This document shows positions 55,938-64,000 of a stretch of DNA of 64,000 nt, piece after piece. Source of the stretch: Sulfurospirillum sp001602955 (lineage in GTDB: Bacteria; Campylobacterota; Campylobacteria; Campylobacterales; Sulfurospirillaceae); NCBI GenBank assembly GCA_001602955.1, contig LVAC01000023.1, positions 62,001 through 126,000 of the forward strand, in the 5' to 3' direction. The position numbers and the translations under genes are program-made. Under the pieces are notes generated by a model. The model did not search any database, had not been told where the DNA came from, and saw nothing but the letters and a program-made list of their open reading frames with translations. Every line of letters begins with the position of its first letter. Positions within the stretch are counted from its first letter, which is position 1.

Positions 55938-56022
55938 TGGTGCGGACGGGGGGATTTGAACCCCCACACACGTAGTGCGCTACCACCTCAAGGTAGTGTG
56001 TCTACCGTTCCACCACGTCCGC
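55938..56022 (-). tRNA. tRNA-Leu (GAG)
   Basis: The minus strand folds as a type II tRNA: acceptor GCGGACG/CGTCCGC, anticodon loop TTGAGGT (anticodon GAG) on a CTACC/GGTAG stem, a long variable arm, T arm with GGTTCAAATCC, and an encoded CCA end (minus strand CCA at 55940-55938). Decodes CUC/CUU leucine codons. Confidence 0.95.
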
Positions 56023-56030
56023 AAAGAAGA

Positions 56031-56056
56031 AACGAAGAGAAATATTTCTCTTCGTT
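56031..56056 (-). terminator. Perfect palindrome terminator between atpE and tRNA-Leu
   Basis: AACGAAGAGAAAT joins its exact reverse complement to give a 26-bp palindrome, 15 bases after the atpE stop. On the minus strand it is followed by TTCTTCTTT. Likely ends the atpE mRNA ahead of tRNA-Leu. Confidence 0.7.
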
Positions 56057-56070
56057 AAAAAGCACGGCTA

Positions 56071-56388
56071 TTAACCGATAAAGTTTGTTTTTCCAAGAAT
56101 AATAAAAGCGATAACAAGTGCGTAAATAACTTGTGCTTCGATCATTGCAAGTGCAATAAACATCGTCGTAGAAAGTTTACTTCCAAGACCTGGATTTCTT
56201 GCAGTACCTGAAATTGCCGCTGCTGCAGTATTTCCCATACCGATAGCACCACCGAGTGCTGCCAAACCGACCAAGAAGCCGACACCTAAAACCGCATAAG
56301 AAGCAACAACGTCGCTTAATGCTTTTGCATCATCCGCAGCAAATGCAAAAGAAGCAAATGCTACCATTAAAAAAAGAATCTTTTTCAT
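56071..56388 (-). CDS. atpE: ATP synthase F0 subunit c
   Basis: A 105-residue proteolipid: leader MKKILFLMVAFASFAFA, then the two c-ring helices. The glycine-rich first helix (GVGFLVGLAALGGAIGMG) and proton-binding Glu in ALAMIEAQVIYALVIAFI are visible. Campylobacterota subunit c often carries such an N-terminal extension and lies apart from the atp operon, as here. It has its own promoter and terminator. Confidence 0.95.
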   Translation of the reverse strand: MKKILFLMVAFASFAFAADDAKALSDVVASYAVLGVGFLVGLAALGGAIGMGNTAAAAISGTARNPGLGSKLSTTMFIALAMIEAQVIYALVIAFIILGKTNFIG

Positions 56389-56455
56389 AAGATTTCTCCT
56401 GATTGTATTTCAAAGTCGGTTCGGATATACCCCTACTTTCCACTTTGTGAGCGAG

Positions 56456-56461
56456 ATTATA
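56456..56461 (-). promoter_or_regulatory. -10 element of atpE
   Basis: TATAAT on the minus strand, 67 bases before the atpE ATG, implying a leader of about 60 bases. AGGAGAAATCTT precedes the ATG. Confidence 0.6.
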
Positions 56462-56491
56462 GCCGCCTAATTGTTAAAAACCCATTAAAAG

Positions 56492-58738
56492 CTATCGGAT
56501 AAGCTCTAATTCTATTTTATTTCCCGTCTGTTTCAAAATCTTAACGCGTACTTTTTGCTCAAGCGCAAGATAATCGCTGACTTTTTCGACGCGATGATCG
56601 GCTATTTTTGAGACATGTAACAATCCGTCAATGCCGCCGGGCAGTTCCACAAAAGCACCGAAGTCTACGATGCGTTTTACCGTACCGTCTACGATTTCGT
56701 CTTGGACAAACGTCGGAACCGGTTTTTCTTCTCTTGGAGCACCGTGACGATCGTTGCGATCTCGGCCGTGCCCGCCGCCGCGTCCGCCGAAGGAAGGTTT
56801 ATTGGTAATTTTAATAATATGCTCTTTTGCGGCATCTACGTTTGTTTTATTTTCGCCCGCAATTTTAACTTCGCCTTTTTCACGATCCAAATCGATTGAA
56901 ACCTCAAATTTTTCGATAATTTCTTTGATAGTTTTACCTGCTTGCCCGATAATATCGACAATCTTCGAAGGATCAACGCTAAAAAGTTCTAATTTCGGCA
57001 AGATCGCGTTATTGACGACGATTTCACGACTGGCTGCTTCCATAAGCCCTAAAATATGAGCTCGCCCTTCTTTAGCTTGAAATAACGCTTCTTTCAGAAC
57101 ATCGCGAGAAATACCGCCTAATTTAATGTCCATCTGAAGTGCCGTAATACCGTCTCTCGTACCCGCAACTTTAAAATCCATATCGCCGTCATGATCTTCC
57201 AATCCCATAATATCGCTTAAAACGGCATGTTTATCGCCCTCAAACACGAGTCCCATCGCAATACCGGCGACTAATTTTTCAATTTCGACGCCGGCAGCTT
57301 TCAACGCCAATGCTCCACCGCAAACCGTTGCCATAGAAGAAGAACCGTTGGATTCTAAAATTTCGGAAACCAAACGAATCGTTTGTAAGCGATTGATGGA
57401 GACAACCGGTTCAAGTGCGCGACGTGCCAAATTACCGTGTCCTAATTCCCTTCGTCCCGGTGCACGAAGCGGTGAAGCTTCACCGACGGAAAAACCCGGA
57501 AAATTATAATTGACCATAAACGTATCGCTCACACTATTTTTTTCCGTTAAAAGGTCGTACATTTGAGCGTCTTTATCGTTACCGAGCGTTGCGATAACTA
57601 AGGCTTGCGTTTGTCCACGCGTAAAAAGGCATGAACCGTGGGCTAAAGGTAAAAGGTTCGTTTCGATGCTAATCGGTCTAATTTCATTTAATTTTCTACC
57701 GTCCGCTCGCACGCGTTTTTCGACGATCATTTCACGTACGACTCGTTTTTTATAGGCACCTAAAACACTTCCAACCAATTCTTTACTCCAGTTTTCAAGT
57801 GCTGCTGTATCGTCTTTTAAGATTTTATCGACAATTTTACCGAGTTCGCTGGCACGTTCACTTTTTGCCATTTGTAAAATAGCATGGGAGACTTCTTCTT
57901 TATAAAATTCATCAATATAAGCAAAGATAGAATCGCTTTCCAAATCTGCTTTATAATCCAAAAGCGCATCTTCCTTCTTAAGCGGCGTAAAAACGTTTTC
58001 ATAGATCGTCGTCGCTTCGGTAATAGCACTTTGTGCTTTATCGATCGCCGCTAAAATGGCTTCTTCGTCAAACTCGTTCACGGATTGTTTGGCAATAACA
58101 CTTTGTGCAAGCGTAGGGTCTAACATCGGATCGATCGCCATAACCGGAAGTGTCGTCGTTTCCATAGAAGCGATCGCACGCATTTCGATCATTAAAAGCT
58201 CTTCTTTCGTTCCGGCGACGTAAAGATCCAAACGACTGTTTTTTAAAGCAGAATTTGCGGGATTGACAACATACTGACCGTCGATGTAACCGATTCTAAC
58301 ACCTGCAACCGCTTTATTAACGGGAATATCCGAAAGGTACAACGCAGCACTTGCGGCATTAAGCGCGGCAACTTGTAAATCAACTTCAGGATCGCAACTC
58401 AATACGAATACGACGATTTGCGTCGGATAAGCATAGCCTTTGGGGAAAAGCGGGCGTAAACTTCGATCGATAATACGAGACGTCAACGTTTCAAAATCAC
58501 CGGGTTTGGTCTCTCTCTTAACGTAACCTCCGGGAATTTTACCGACGGCATATGTTTTTTCGACGTATTGAACGGTAAGAGGAACAAAATTTTCTGCAAC
58601 TTGCGTATCGTCTCTTGCAACGGTTGCTAAAATAACCGTATTTTTAATGCGTAATAACGCCGCACCGGCTGCTTGTTTCGCAACTTTACCGATATCGTAC
58701 GTTTCTTCTTGATTGTTCACTTTAAATGTATATTCCAC
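56492..58738 (-). CDS. pnp: Polyribonucleotide nucleotidyltransferase (PNPase)
   Basis: A 748-residue 3'-5' phosphorolytic exonuclease with two RNase PH domains (FARGQTQ-like FTRGQTQALVIATLG in the second), a KH domain (IIGQAGKTIKEIIEKF), a Gly/His/Arg-rich linker (FGGRGGGHGRDRNDRHG) and a C-terminal S1 domain (VDFGAFVELPGGIDGLLHVSKI). The Arg/Gly-rich linker between KH and S1 is unusual and might add RNA contact. Length normal. Confidence 0.95.
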   Translation of the reverse strand: MEYTFKVNNQEETYDIGKVAKQAAGAALLRIKNTVILATVARDDTQVAENFVPLTVQYVEKTYAVGKIPGGYVKRETKPGDFETLTSRIIDRSLRPLFPKGYAYPTQIVVFVLSCDPEVDLQVAALNAASAALYLSDIPVNKAVAGVRIGYIDGQYVVNPANSALKNSRLDLYVAGTKEELLMIEMRAIASMETTTLPVMAIDPMLDPTLAQSVIAKQSVNEFDEEAILAAIDKAQSAITEATTIYENVFTPLKKEDALLDYKADLESDSIFAYIDEFYKEEVSHAILQMAKSERASELGKIVDKILKDDTAALENWSKELVGSVLGAYKKRVVREMIVEKRVRADGRKLNEIRPISIETNLLPLAHGSCLFTRGQTQALVIATLGNDKDAQMYDLLTEKNSVSDTFMVNYNFPGFSVGEASPLRAPGRRELGHGNLARRALEPVVSINRLQTIRLVSEILESNGSSSMATVCGGALALKAAGVEIEKLVAGIAMGLVFEGDKHAVLSDIMGLEDHDGDMDFKVAGTRDGITALQMDIKLGGISRDVLKEALFQAKEGRAHILGLMEAASREIVVNNAILPKLELFSVDPSKIVDIIGQAGKTIKEIIEKFEVSIDLDREKGEVKIAGENKTNVDAAKEHIIKITNKPSFGGRGGGHGRDRNDRHGAPREEKPVPTFVQDEIVDGTVKRIVDFGAFVELPGGIDGLLHVSKIADHRVEKVSDYLALEQKVRVKILKQTGNKIELELIR

Positions 58739-58779
58739 GCTTTTGCTCCTTAATAGTGTTCCTGTTAATTTTGAATACT

Positions 58780-60903
58780 TTACTGTTTTTGTTCCGATTC
58801 CGTTTTAAAATCATAACTAAAACTTCCCATCGGATATAAGTTAAACATCAACATCACGCCTCGTTTGTTAACCGAGTCGATACCGTTGGTGCTCGTTGTC
58901 TGTTTTGGAGTATTGGAATCGCGATACACCAAAGAGTAATCCCAACATTTTTTCACTTTTTTAAATCCTAAACTCCATGACTTGAACAAATCGTCTTCAA
59001 CGTCGTAGTTAATCGCGCTAAAGAGCGTAAAATGATCCCAATAAGCCGTTTCGGCATACAGCGTCACGTAACTATAATCTTTTCCTTCCGTATTGTTTTC
59101 ATAGGTAGTATCGATATACGTGTGGCGTAATGAAACTTTATAAATCGGCTCTTGATAATTTAAAGAAATTTGATTACGTGACAATTGATCGTAGCGATGT
59201 GAATAATGAACGGTATCGCCGATGTAAAAATGTTCGTTAAGATAATATTTGACATCATTTTCTAAATCACCGTAGTGGTACTCTTTATCATAGTAATAAG
59301 CTTGTTTGAGCGAATGACTGAGTTTTTTCTCACCGTCCATATCATAAAAAAACTGCTTAAATTGGAATGCCGTATTTTTTTCTTCCAAATCAAGAGGAAT
59401 CATATCTTCACTAGTAACTGCATTTTTGAATGTATTATTGTATTGCGTTCCTTCCGTTTTACTGTAGCTTGGAACCGTATGCTCAAGACCTATGTACATC
59501 GTATGAAAAAAAGTATCGTAACTTTTTGCAAGATCGGTAAAAAGATTAAAACGATGATAGTTGCTATAATGTTTAAGATAACTGCCGTCTGTTTCTTCGC
59601 CGTAAGAGACATACGTCATGTAAATATTTTCCGACGCACTTGCATGTACGTAATCGTCAAAAAAAGAGGTATAAAACGTTACGGGAGTATTGATTTCATT
59701 TTGCAAGGCAGTAATACCTTCTTCTCGTGTATAATTTTTTGCTTGATAATCAACTGAATAAAGAAGATTGTCCCATAAAATCGGAGAAGTAAACCGATGA
59801 TATTGAAGCGTCGGAAGTTCTTGTAACGTATCTTTATTTGAACTTTTCGAGGTGTCGATATAATATTTCGTATAAAATCCAAAATAGTCTTGTTCTTGTT
59901 TAATATAATAGTTAAGACGCGAAACGGCCAATTTATCATAGGTCGTATCTTCGTTATCTTTCGTATTGTAGTAGTCGATATCGTTTAAATAATGAATGTC
60001 TACCCACAAACCGTCTTCTTGAATTTGCGAGTATTGCGTACTTAAAAGAGCACTGCGATCGTATTGGAGATGAAAGCCGTAATGGGCGTCGTTTTTGAGG
60101 TTTTCTTCATCGACGTAATGGCTTTGCTCTTTAAAATAACCCGTCGTTATTTCGCCTTTTGAGTATGCTGTATCAACGAAGCGGTACGTTGCATGAAGTC
60201 CCTCTCCGCGATTCGTTCGAATTTGAGGTCTTAATTCCAAATCCCAATCGACGGCGGGCGCAAAATAAATCGGCTGCATATAATACAACCCTTCCGAACT
60301 ACTCATACCGAAATCCGGACGTAAAAGACCCGTACGGCGCGTACGATCGGTCGAAAAAGCAAAATAAGGCAAATAAAATACGGGTACGTCTCCGGCATAA
60401 AAGACGGGATTGTACAAGTGCATCCATTTACTCTCTTTATTAAATTCGCCGGTCGTAAAGACAATTTTCCAATCGGGATCTTGCGTATTGCAACTGGATA
60501 CAATCGATTTTTGAGTGATATACGTTTCCGCATCTAAGACGGCATTTTCACATTTAAGCCATACGCTTGAACTTTCGTCAAAGAAAAAAAGTGGATCGGA
60601 AGTTCCTTTTTTAGTTTTCAAGTTCAATTTCGAATGTCCGCTGCGTGAGGCATAATTAACGCCTTCTAACATCGTAATATTGCCGAAGAGCTCCAAATCC
60701 CCCGTAACGTAATTGTAATAGGCTTCATCGGCGGTAATTAAATATTGCGGGCTGTAAACGACGACGTTACCGATCGCGTGTGCTACGTCTCCGTCCTTCG
60801 TGACGGTTTTTGCCAACATCTCGACGTCTTGCTCTTTGGGTTTGTCTGCCGCCTGTAATAGAGCGCAAGAAAGGGTTAGGAAAATAAAAAATTTAGCGAG
60901 CAT
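58780..60903 (-). CDS. lptD: LPS-assembly protein LptD
   Basis: A 707-residue outer-membrane protein. Signal peptide, N-terminal OstA-like domain (VAHAIGNVVVYSPQYLITADEAYYN), and a C-terminal barrel with many Tyr-rich strands; motifs VPVFYLPYFAFSTDRTRRTGLLRPDFG are diagnostic. It inserts lipopolysaccharide into the outer leaflet with LptE. Cys residues (KCENAV, SSCNTQ) are near the domain boundary. Starts at ATG 60903, overlapping the RDD gene. Confidence 0.9.
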   Translation of the reverse strand: MLAKFFIFLTLSCALLQAADKPKEQDVEMLAKTVTKDGDVAHAIGNVVVYSPQYLITADEAYYNYVTGDLELFGNITMLEGVNYASRSGHSKLNLKTKKGTSDPLFFFDESSSVWLKCENAVLDAETYITQKSIVSSCNTQDPDWKIVFTTGEFNKESKWMHLYNPVFYAGDVPVFYLPYFAFSTDRTRRTGLLRPDFGMSSSEGLYYMQPIYFAPAVDWDLELRPQIRTNRGEGLHATYRFVDTAYSKGEITTGYFKEQSHYVDEENLKNDAHYGFHLQYDRSALLSTQYSQIQEDGLWVDIHYLNDIDYYNTKDNEDTTYDKLAVSRLNYYIKQEQDYFGFYTKYYIDTSKSSNKDTLQELPTLQYHRFTSPILWDNLLYSVDYQAKNYTREEGITALQNEINTPVTFYTSFFDDYVHASASENIYMTYVSYGEETDGSYLKHYSNYHRFNLFTDLAKSYDTFFHTMYIGLEHTVPSYSKTEGTQYNNTFKNAVTSEDMIPLDLEEKNTAFQFKQFFYDMDGEKKLSHSLKQAYYYDKEYHYGDLENDVKYYLNEHFYIGDTVHYSHRYDQLSRNQISLNYQEPIYKVSLRHTYIDTTYENNTEGKDYSYVTLYAETAYWDHFTLFSAINYDVEDDLFKSWSLGFKKVKKCWDYSLVYRDSNTPKQTTSTNGIDSVNKRGVMLMFNLYPMGSFSYDFKTESEQKQ

Positions 60904-61348
60904 CGACAACCAACGTCGTAGCGATTTTATCGTGCCAAGTTTCGCGTTTCGGATTTAAAAAAGCCCATACGAATCCTAAATAAAAAAGTGACTCGCTGAC
61001 AATACGAAACGATGCGCGACTCAATGCCGTAAAAAACGTCGGATTTTCCAAATCCAACGTCGAAATGACGCGTATTTTCATAGCGATACGCCCCAAAGTC
61101 GCTCCGTACATCCATACAAAAAAGGTTTGATACAAAATTTTGATTAAAACGATATAACCGAAAAGTCCGTTAACGATGCCGATAAACTCTTCGGTCGTAA
61201 CGGTTTCGGGAATCTGATCGAAGTAAATTAACGAAAACAATACGGAAATCAAAATCTCATCGATAGCATAGGCCAAACCTCTTTTTTGCAAGGAGGCTAG
61301 CGTAATATTTTCACTTTCAAACTTTTCGATTAACTCTTCGTTGGTCAT
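60893..61348 (-). CDS. RDD-family membrane protein
   Basis: A 151-residue protein with three membrane helices. The RDD signature is partly visible: RGLAYAIDEILISVLFS and GATLGRIAMKIRV. Family function is poorly known (some members affect salt or lipid homeostasis). ATGA overlap with purD; overlaps lptD. A similar gene sits between purD and lptD in Campylobacter. Confidence 0.85.
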   Translation of the reverse strand: MTNEELIEKFESENITLASLQKRGLAYAIDEILISVLFSLIYFDQIPETVTTEEFIGIVNGLFGYIVLIKILYQTFFVWMYGATLGRIAMKIRVISTLDLENPTFFTALSRASFRIVSESLFYLGFVWAFLNPKRETWHDKIATTLVVDAR

Positions 61349-62613
61349 TGTCGTAATGCCTGATATGCAATATCGTTTCTAAATTGTTTTCCCGCAAAAT
61401 GCACTTGCCCGCACAATAAATAGGCTCGATCGCGCGCTTCTTTGATACTTTCTCCGACACCCACGCATAAAAGTACGCGTCCGCCGGTTGCATATAATTT
61501 CCCGTCTTCTTCACTGACGCCCGCATACGAAATGTGCGTGTGTTCAAGTTCGGGATGTGCATTTTGATCGATGAGAATTTCCGAAGGTTTTGAACTACTA
61601 TAAGGATAGTTTTCGCTTGCCATAACGACGGCAACGGCAAAACGATCCAAAAATTCAATCGTCAGATTTTTAAGATCGCCCGTAGCGGCCTTGTAAAAAA
61701 GCTCGCTCGCCGGCGTTTTTAAAAGCGGCATAAGGATTTCACACTCCGGATCGCCGAAGCGGACATTATACTCTAAGACGATCGGCTCATTCTTAACGAT
61801 CATCAAACCGATAAATAAAACCCCTTCAAACGGAGTATTTTCCTGTTGCATGCCGAGTAAGGTCGGCTTAACGACACGCTCTTCAACTTTTTTGTAAAGC
61901 GTCGCATCGATTAAAGGCGTCGGAGCGTAAGCACCCATTCCACCGGTATTTGGACCTTCGTCGTTATCTAAAAGACGTTTATGATCTTGTGCCGCCGGTA
62001 AAATTTTATAATCTTTTCCGTCGCATACGACAAAAACGGAGAGCTCGTAACCGTCGAGAAACTCTTCGACGACAACACCGCGTCCGGCATCACCGAAACT
62101 TTTTCCGCTTAACATGTCGCTAACGGCTTCTTTTGCTTCGGCATGGCTTTTAGCGATGATAACGCCCTTCCCCGCGCACAAACCGTCGGCTTTAACGACA
62201 ATCGGCAATGCAAGCGTATCGATAAAATCGTTGGCTTGTTTAACGTCGCTCGTTTCAATATACCGTGCCGTAGGGATCGCATAACGCGAAAGAAAATTTT
62301 TCATAAAGATTTTTGAACCCTCAAGGCGTGCGGCCGCCTTTGACGCGCCGAAAATCACTAAACCGTGAGCTCGAAAACAATCGACAATCCCCTCGACCAA
62401 AGCCGTCTCCGGTCCGACGACGGTAAGTTCTATGCCGTTTTTTTTCGCATACGCGGCAAGTTCTTCATAATTGCGATACGAGACGTTACGCCCCAGCTGC
62501 GAAGTTGCACCGTTACCCGGTGCAAAAAAAAGTTCCGTAACGTTAGGGTCTTTTTTTAGCGCTAAACCTATCGAATACTCTCTACCGCCGCTACCGACGA
62601 CCATTACCTTCAT
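61345..62613 (-). CDS. purD: Phosphoribosylamine-glycine ligase
   Basis: A 422-residue ATP-grasp enzyme of purine synthesis. N-terminal GSGGREYSIGLAL, ATP-grasp motifs KADGLCAGKGVIIAKS and VVVEEFLDGYELSVF, and NVRFGDPECEILMPLL are all present. GGAG precedes the ATG. It lies downstream of the 6S-like RNA and a long hairpin. Confidence 0.96.
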   Translation of the reverse strand: MKVMVVGSGGREYSIGLALKKDPNVTELFFAPGNGATSQLGRNVSYRNYEELAAYAKKNGIELTVVGPETALVEGIVDCFRAHGLVIFGASKAAARLEGSKIFMKNFLSRYAIPTARYIETSDVKQANDFIDTLALPIVVKADGLCAGKGVIIAKSHAEAKEAVSDMLSGKSFGDAGRGVVVEEFLDGYELSVFVVCDGKDYKILPAAQDHKRLLDNDEGPNTGGMGAYAPTPLIDATLYKKVEERVVKPTLLGMQQENTPFEGVLFIGLMIVKNEPIVLEYNVRFGDPECEILMPLLKTPASELFYKAATGDLKNLTIEFLDRFAVAVVMASENYPYSSSKPSEILIDQNAHPELEHTHISYAGVSEEDGKLYATGGRVLLCVGVGESIKEARDRAYLLCGQVHFAGKQFRNDIAYQALRQ

Positions 62614-62636
62614 TCATTTTCTCCACGACAGACATT

Positions 62637-62684
62637 AGACTTTTTTCACAATTTTTCCGATCAAAACGATTGTGAAAAAAGTCT
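62637..62684. repeat. Perfect 16-bp inverted repeat between the 6S-like RNA and purD
   Basis: AGACTTTTTTCACAAT and its exact reverse complement are separated by 16 bases whose ends can extend the stem. It lies 24 bases before the purD start. Neither strand has a T-run after the stem, but the stem itself contains six T on one strand. It may end the upstream RNA, stabilise the purD leader, or bind a protein. Confidence 0.7.
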
Positions 62685-62687
62685 GTT

Positions 62688-62887
62688 AAAACCCAAGTGA
62701 GCGTTCCGTGATTGAAGCGGCCCTAATAAGCCAACTTCTGGGAATTGACCTTTTCTTTAGGCTGCAATTTCTCGCTTTTTCAAGCTCAAACGATACCGCA
62801 GGCACACCAAAAACGTACAGATTCCGCTTTTACTAATTGTTGGACCCTCATGAAAACGGTTGTCGCTTCACCCAGGCACTAAAACAT
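62688..62887 (-). ncRNA. ssrS: Probable 6S RNA (ssrS)
   Basis: A 200-base transcript is predicted on the minus strand after a clean TATAAT. Its ends pair: 5' CCTGGGTGAAGCG with 3' CGCTCACTTGGG (one bulge, wobble pairs). Further inside, AAGCGG pairs with CCGCTT, and CTGC/GCAG and CGTTT/AAGCG pair around a terminal loop. Between the first two stems lies an unpaired bubble. A rod of this size with a central bubble is the 6S RNA shape, which imitates an open promoter and binds RNA polymerase. I recall 6S RNA near purD in related bacteria but cannot verify it here. Confidence 0.6.
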
Positions 62888-62893
62888 TGTCTC

Positions 62894-62899
62894 ATTATA
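62894..62899 (-). promoter_or_regulatory. -10 element of the 6S-like RNA
   Basis: TATAAT on the minus strand, 14 bases after the hemD stop, with predicted start near 62887. Confidence 0.6.
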
Positions 62900-62913
62900 A
62901 AAGAAGTTTGCTT

Positions 62914-63540
62914 CTAAATAGCTTTTGCTAAGTCTATGCACGAGGCAATCGAGGGTTTTTGTGCGATATAGACGTGAAACGACGGAGGAAACGCGGCAGC
63001 GGTCTTCGTACCGATCGCAACGGCTTTATAACTTTCGTCCCATTCGAAATTTTTAAAAAAACAGCGTACGGTGGAAGGCGACGTAAAAATAAGACGGGCA
63101 TTTTTCGGCGGAGCACAATGCACTTCATACGAACGACAAAACGTTTCGTAAACGATACGTTCGTCAACCCAAACCCCGCATTCGCGTAAAATGGTATAAA
63201 GCGACGAAGAGACCTCTTTAGCGCGCGGAAATAAAACGGTTTTGCCCGTCAAATCAGACGCAATTTTTTCGGCAAAGCGATCGCCGTAAGAATCTTCACA
63301 TGTAAAGCAAAGCGTCCCGCCTAAACGCTCGATCCATGCCGACGTTCCCTCGCCGATAGCGTAAGATGCTTTTTGCCTCCACGAAGGATCAAGGCAATCT
63401 AGGGCTTTAACGGCATTTTTAGAAGTAAAAACCAGCGCATCGTAGGGCGAAAGATCGATCGGCGTCGTATCAAAACGAATTTCAAAAAGCGGTAGATGCT
63501 CTACCCCCTCATGCGCTTGATCGCTTAAGAGGTAGATCAT
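62914..63540 (-). CDS. hemD: Uroporphyrinogen-III synthase
   Basis: A 208-residue HemD with the usual low conservation: MIYLLSDQ, DALVFTSKNAVKAL, SYAIGEGTSAW, LIFTSPSTVRCFF and AIGTKTAAA. It closes hydroxymethylbilane into uroporphyrinogen III. The ATG at 63540 is chosen, four bases after the guaA stop; an upstream in-frame start would lie deep in guaA. Confidence 0.85.
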   Translation of the reverse strand: MIYLLSDQAHEGVEHLPLFEIRFDTTPIDLSPYDALVFTSKNAVKALDCLDPSWRQKASYAIGEGTSAWIERLGGTLCFTCEDSYGDRFAEKIASDLTGKTVLFPRAKEVSSSLYTILRECGVWVDERIVYETFCRSYEVHCAPPKNARLIFTSPSTVRCFFKNFEWDESYKAVAIGTKTAAAFPPSFHVYIAQKPSIASCIDLAKAI

Positions 63541-63544
63541 CGTT

Positions 63545-64000
63545 TTATTCCCACTCGATCGTGGCGGGCGGTTTAGAAGAAATATCGTACACGACGCGGT
63601 TAATGCCGTTGACTTCATTAATAATACGTCGACTGATATTTTCCAAAATCGTATGCGGAATATGCGCAAACGTCGCCGTCATACCGTCGGTAGCATCCAC
63701 GATTCGCACGCATACGGTATTGTCGTAGGTACGGTTATCGCCCATCACGCCGACGCTTTTGACGTTTAAAAGAACTGTAAACGCTTGCCACGTTTTATCG
63801 TAATAGCCCGTTGCACGAAGCTCTTCTAGCATAATCACGTCGGCGGCACGTAAAAGCGTTAAATCTTCTTTCGTTACCGCCCCCATAATGCGAATCGCAA
63901 GACCGGGACCGGGGAAAGGATGACGCGAGAGCATCTCTTTAGGCAATCCTAGTTCCGCACCTAAAGCACGCACTTCGTCCTTAAAAATTTCACGAAGCGG
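63545..64000 (-). CDS. guaA: GMP synthase, C-terminal part (runs off right edge)
   Basis: Partial; about 151 C-terminal residues. GuaA motifs LPKEMLSRHPFPGPGLAIRIMG, VGVMGDNRTY and the final KPPATIEWE are diagnostic. It makes GMP from XMP and glutamine; these residues form the dimerisation domain and part of the XMP site. Confidence 0.96.
   Translation of the reverse strand, partial: PLREIFKDEVRALGAELGLPKEMLSRHPFPGPGLAIRIMGAVTKEDLTLLRAADVIMLEELRATGYYDKTWQAFTVLLNVKSVGVMGDNRTYDNTVCVRIVDATDGMTATFAHIPHTILENISRRIINEVNGINRVVYDISSKPPATIEWE

Noticed and set aside
1..64000. CRISPR array, prophage, insertion sequence or restriction system
   Set aside because: No regular spacer repeats, transposase, integrase, phage structural or restriction genes were recognised.

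Overview
The window reads as chromosomal DNA of a free-living Campylobacterota (epsilonproteobacterium), most like Sulfurospirillum. This is an inference from gene content. Supporting points are the blocks pheST-aroA-ispH-rpsA-serA and argH-pckA-pycB, which also occur in Campylobacter; an FoF1 subunit c with a cleavable-looking leader; a MutS7-type MutS with an HNH tail; cowN, which goes with nitrogen fixation; and many chemotaxis, cyclic-di-GMP and TRAP-transport genes. Coding density is high. I see no CRISPR array, insertion sequence, prophage or rRNA operon.

Layout. 1-1002 (minus): a Cache chemoreceptor coupled to a CetB-like PAS protein. 1189-6932 (plus): an efflux adaptor and outer-membrane factor without a pump, an Old Yellow Enzyme, an esterase and a GGDEF-EAL protein. 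6944-8873 (minus): a TudS-like desulfidase with a polar-amino-acid-type ABC binding protein and permease, but no ATPase. 9087-12972 (plus): cowN with a tiny leader ORF, hemJ and a large autotransporter. 12923-18036 (minus): a lipoprotein hydrolase, a diguanylate cyclase and the operon DUF2721 / CvfB-like / HI0933-like. 18152-21088 (plus): mutS7. 21120-24105 (minus): a chemoreceptor, a DJ-1 protein and EF-P. 24140-24738: an AT-rich stretch with a small HTH gene and a coupled 55-codon gene. 24761-30162 (minus): a tripartite RND efflux operon whose pump is split into two overlapping genes. 30334-31494: an unknown membrane protein.

31513-46175 holds housekeeping genes: serA, rpsA, ispH, aroA, pheT and pheS (minus), hinT (plus), then argH, pckA and pycB (minus). 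46259-49412 has a small ORF and a GlcD/GlcF-fusion D-lactate dehydrogenase. 49511-55840 (minus) looks like one operon: small protein, sensor kinase, OmpR-type regulator, dctP, dctQ, dctM, terminator. The binding protein resembles the 2-oxoacid/lactate class and sits beside the lactate dehydrogenase, so lactate sensing, uptake and oxidation is a reasonable model. 55938-64000 (minus) has tRNA-Leu(GAG), atpE, pnp, lptD, an RDD protein, purD, a probable 6S RNA, hemD and the 3' end of guaA.

The main points for follow-up are the strand-biased octamer TTACATGT, which recurs in all reading frames and also builds terminators; the 6S-like RNA with an adjacent 16-bp perfect hairpin; the MutS7-HNH protein; the split RND pump; the pump-less efflux operon; the desulfidase-transporter operon; and the HTH/55-codon module. 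All counts and coordinates were made by eye. Family assignments rest on recognised motifs, not on database searches.
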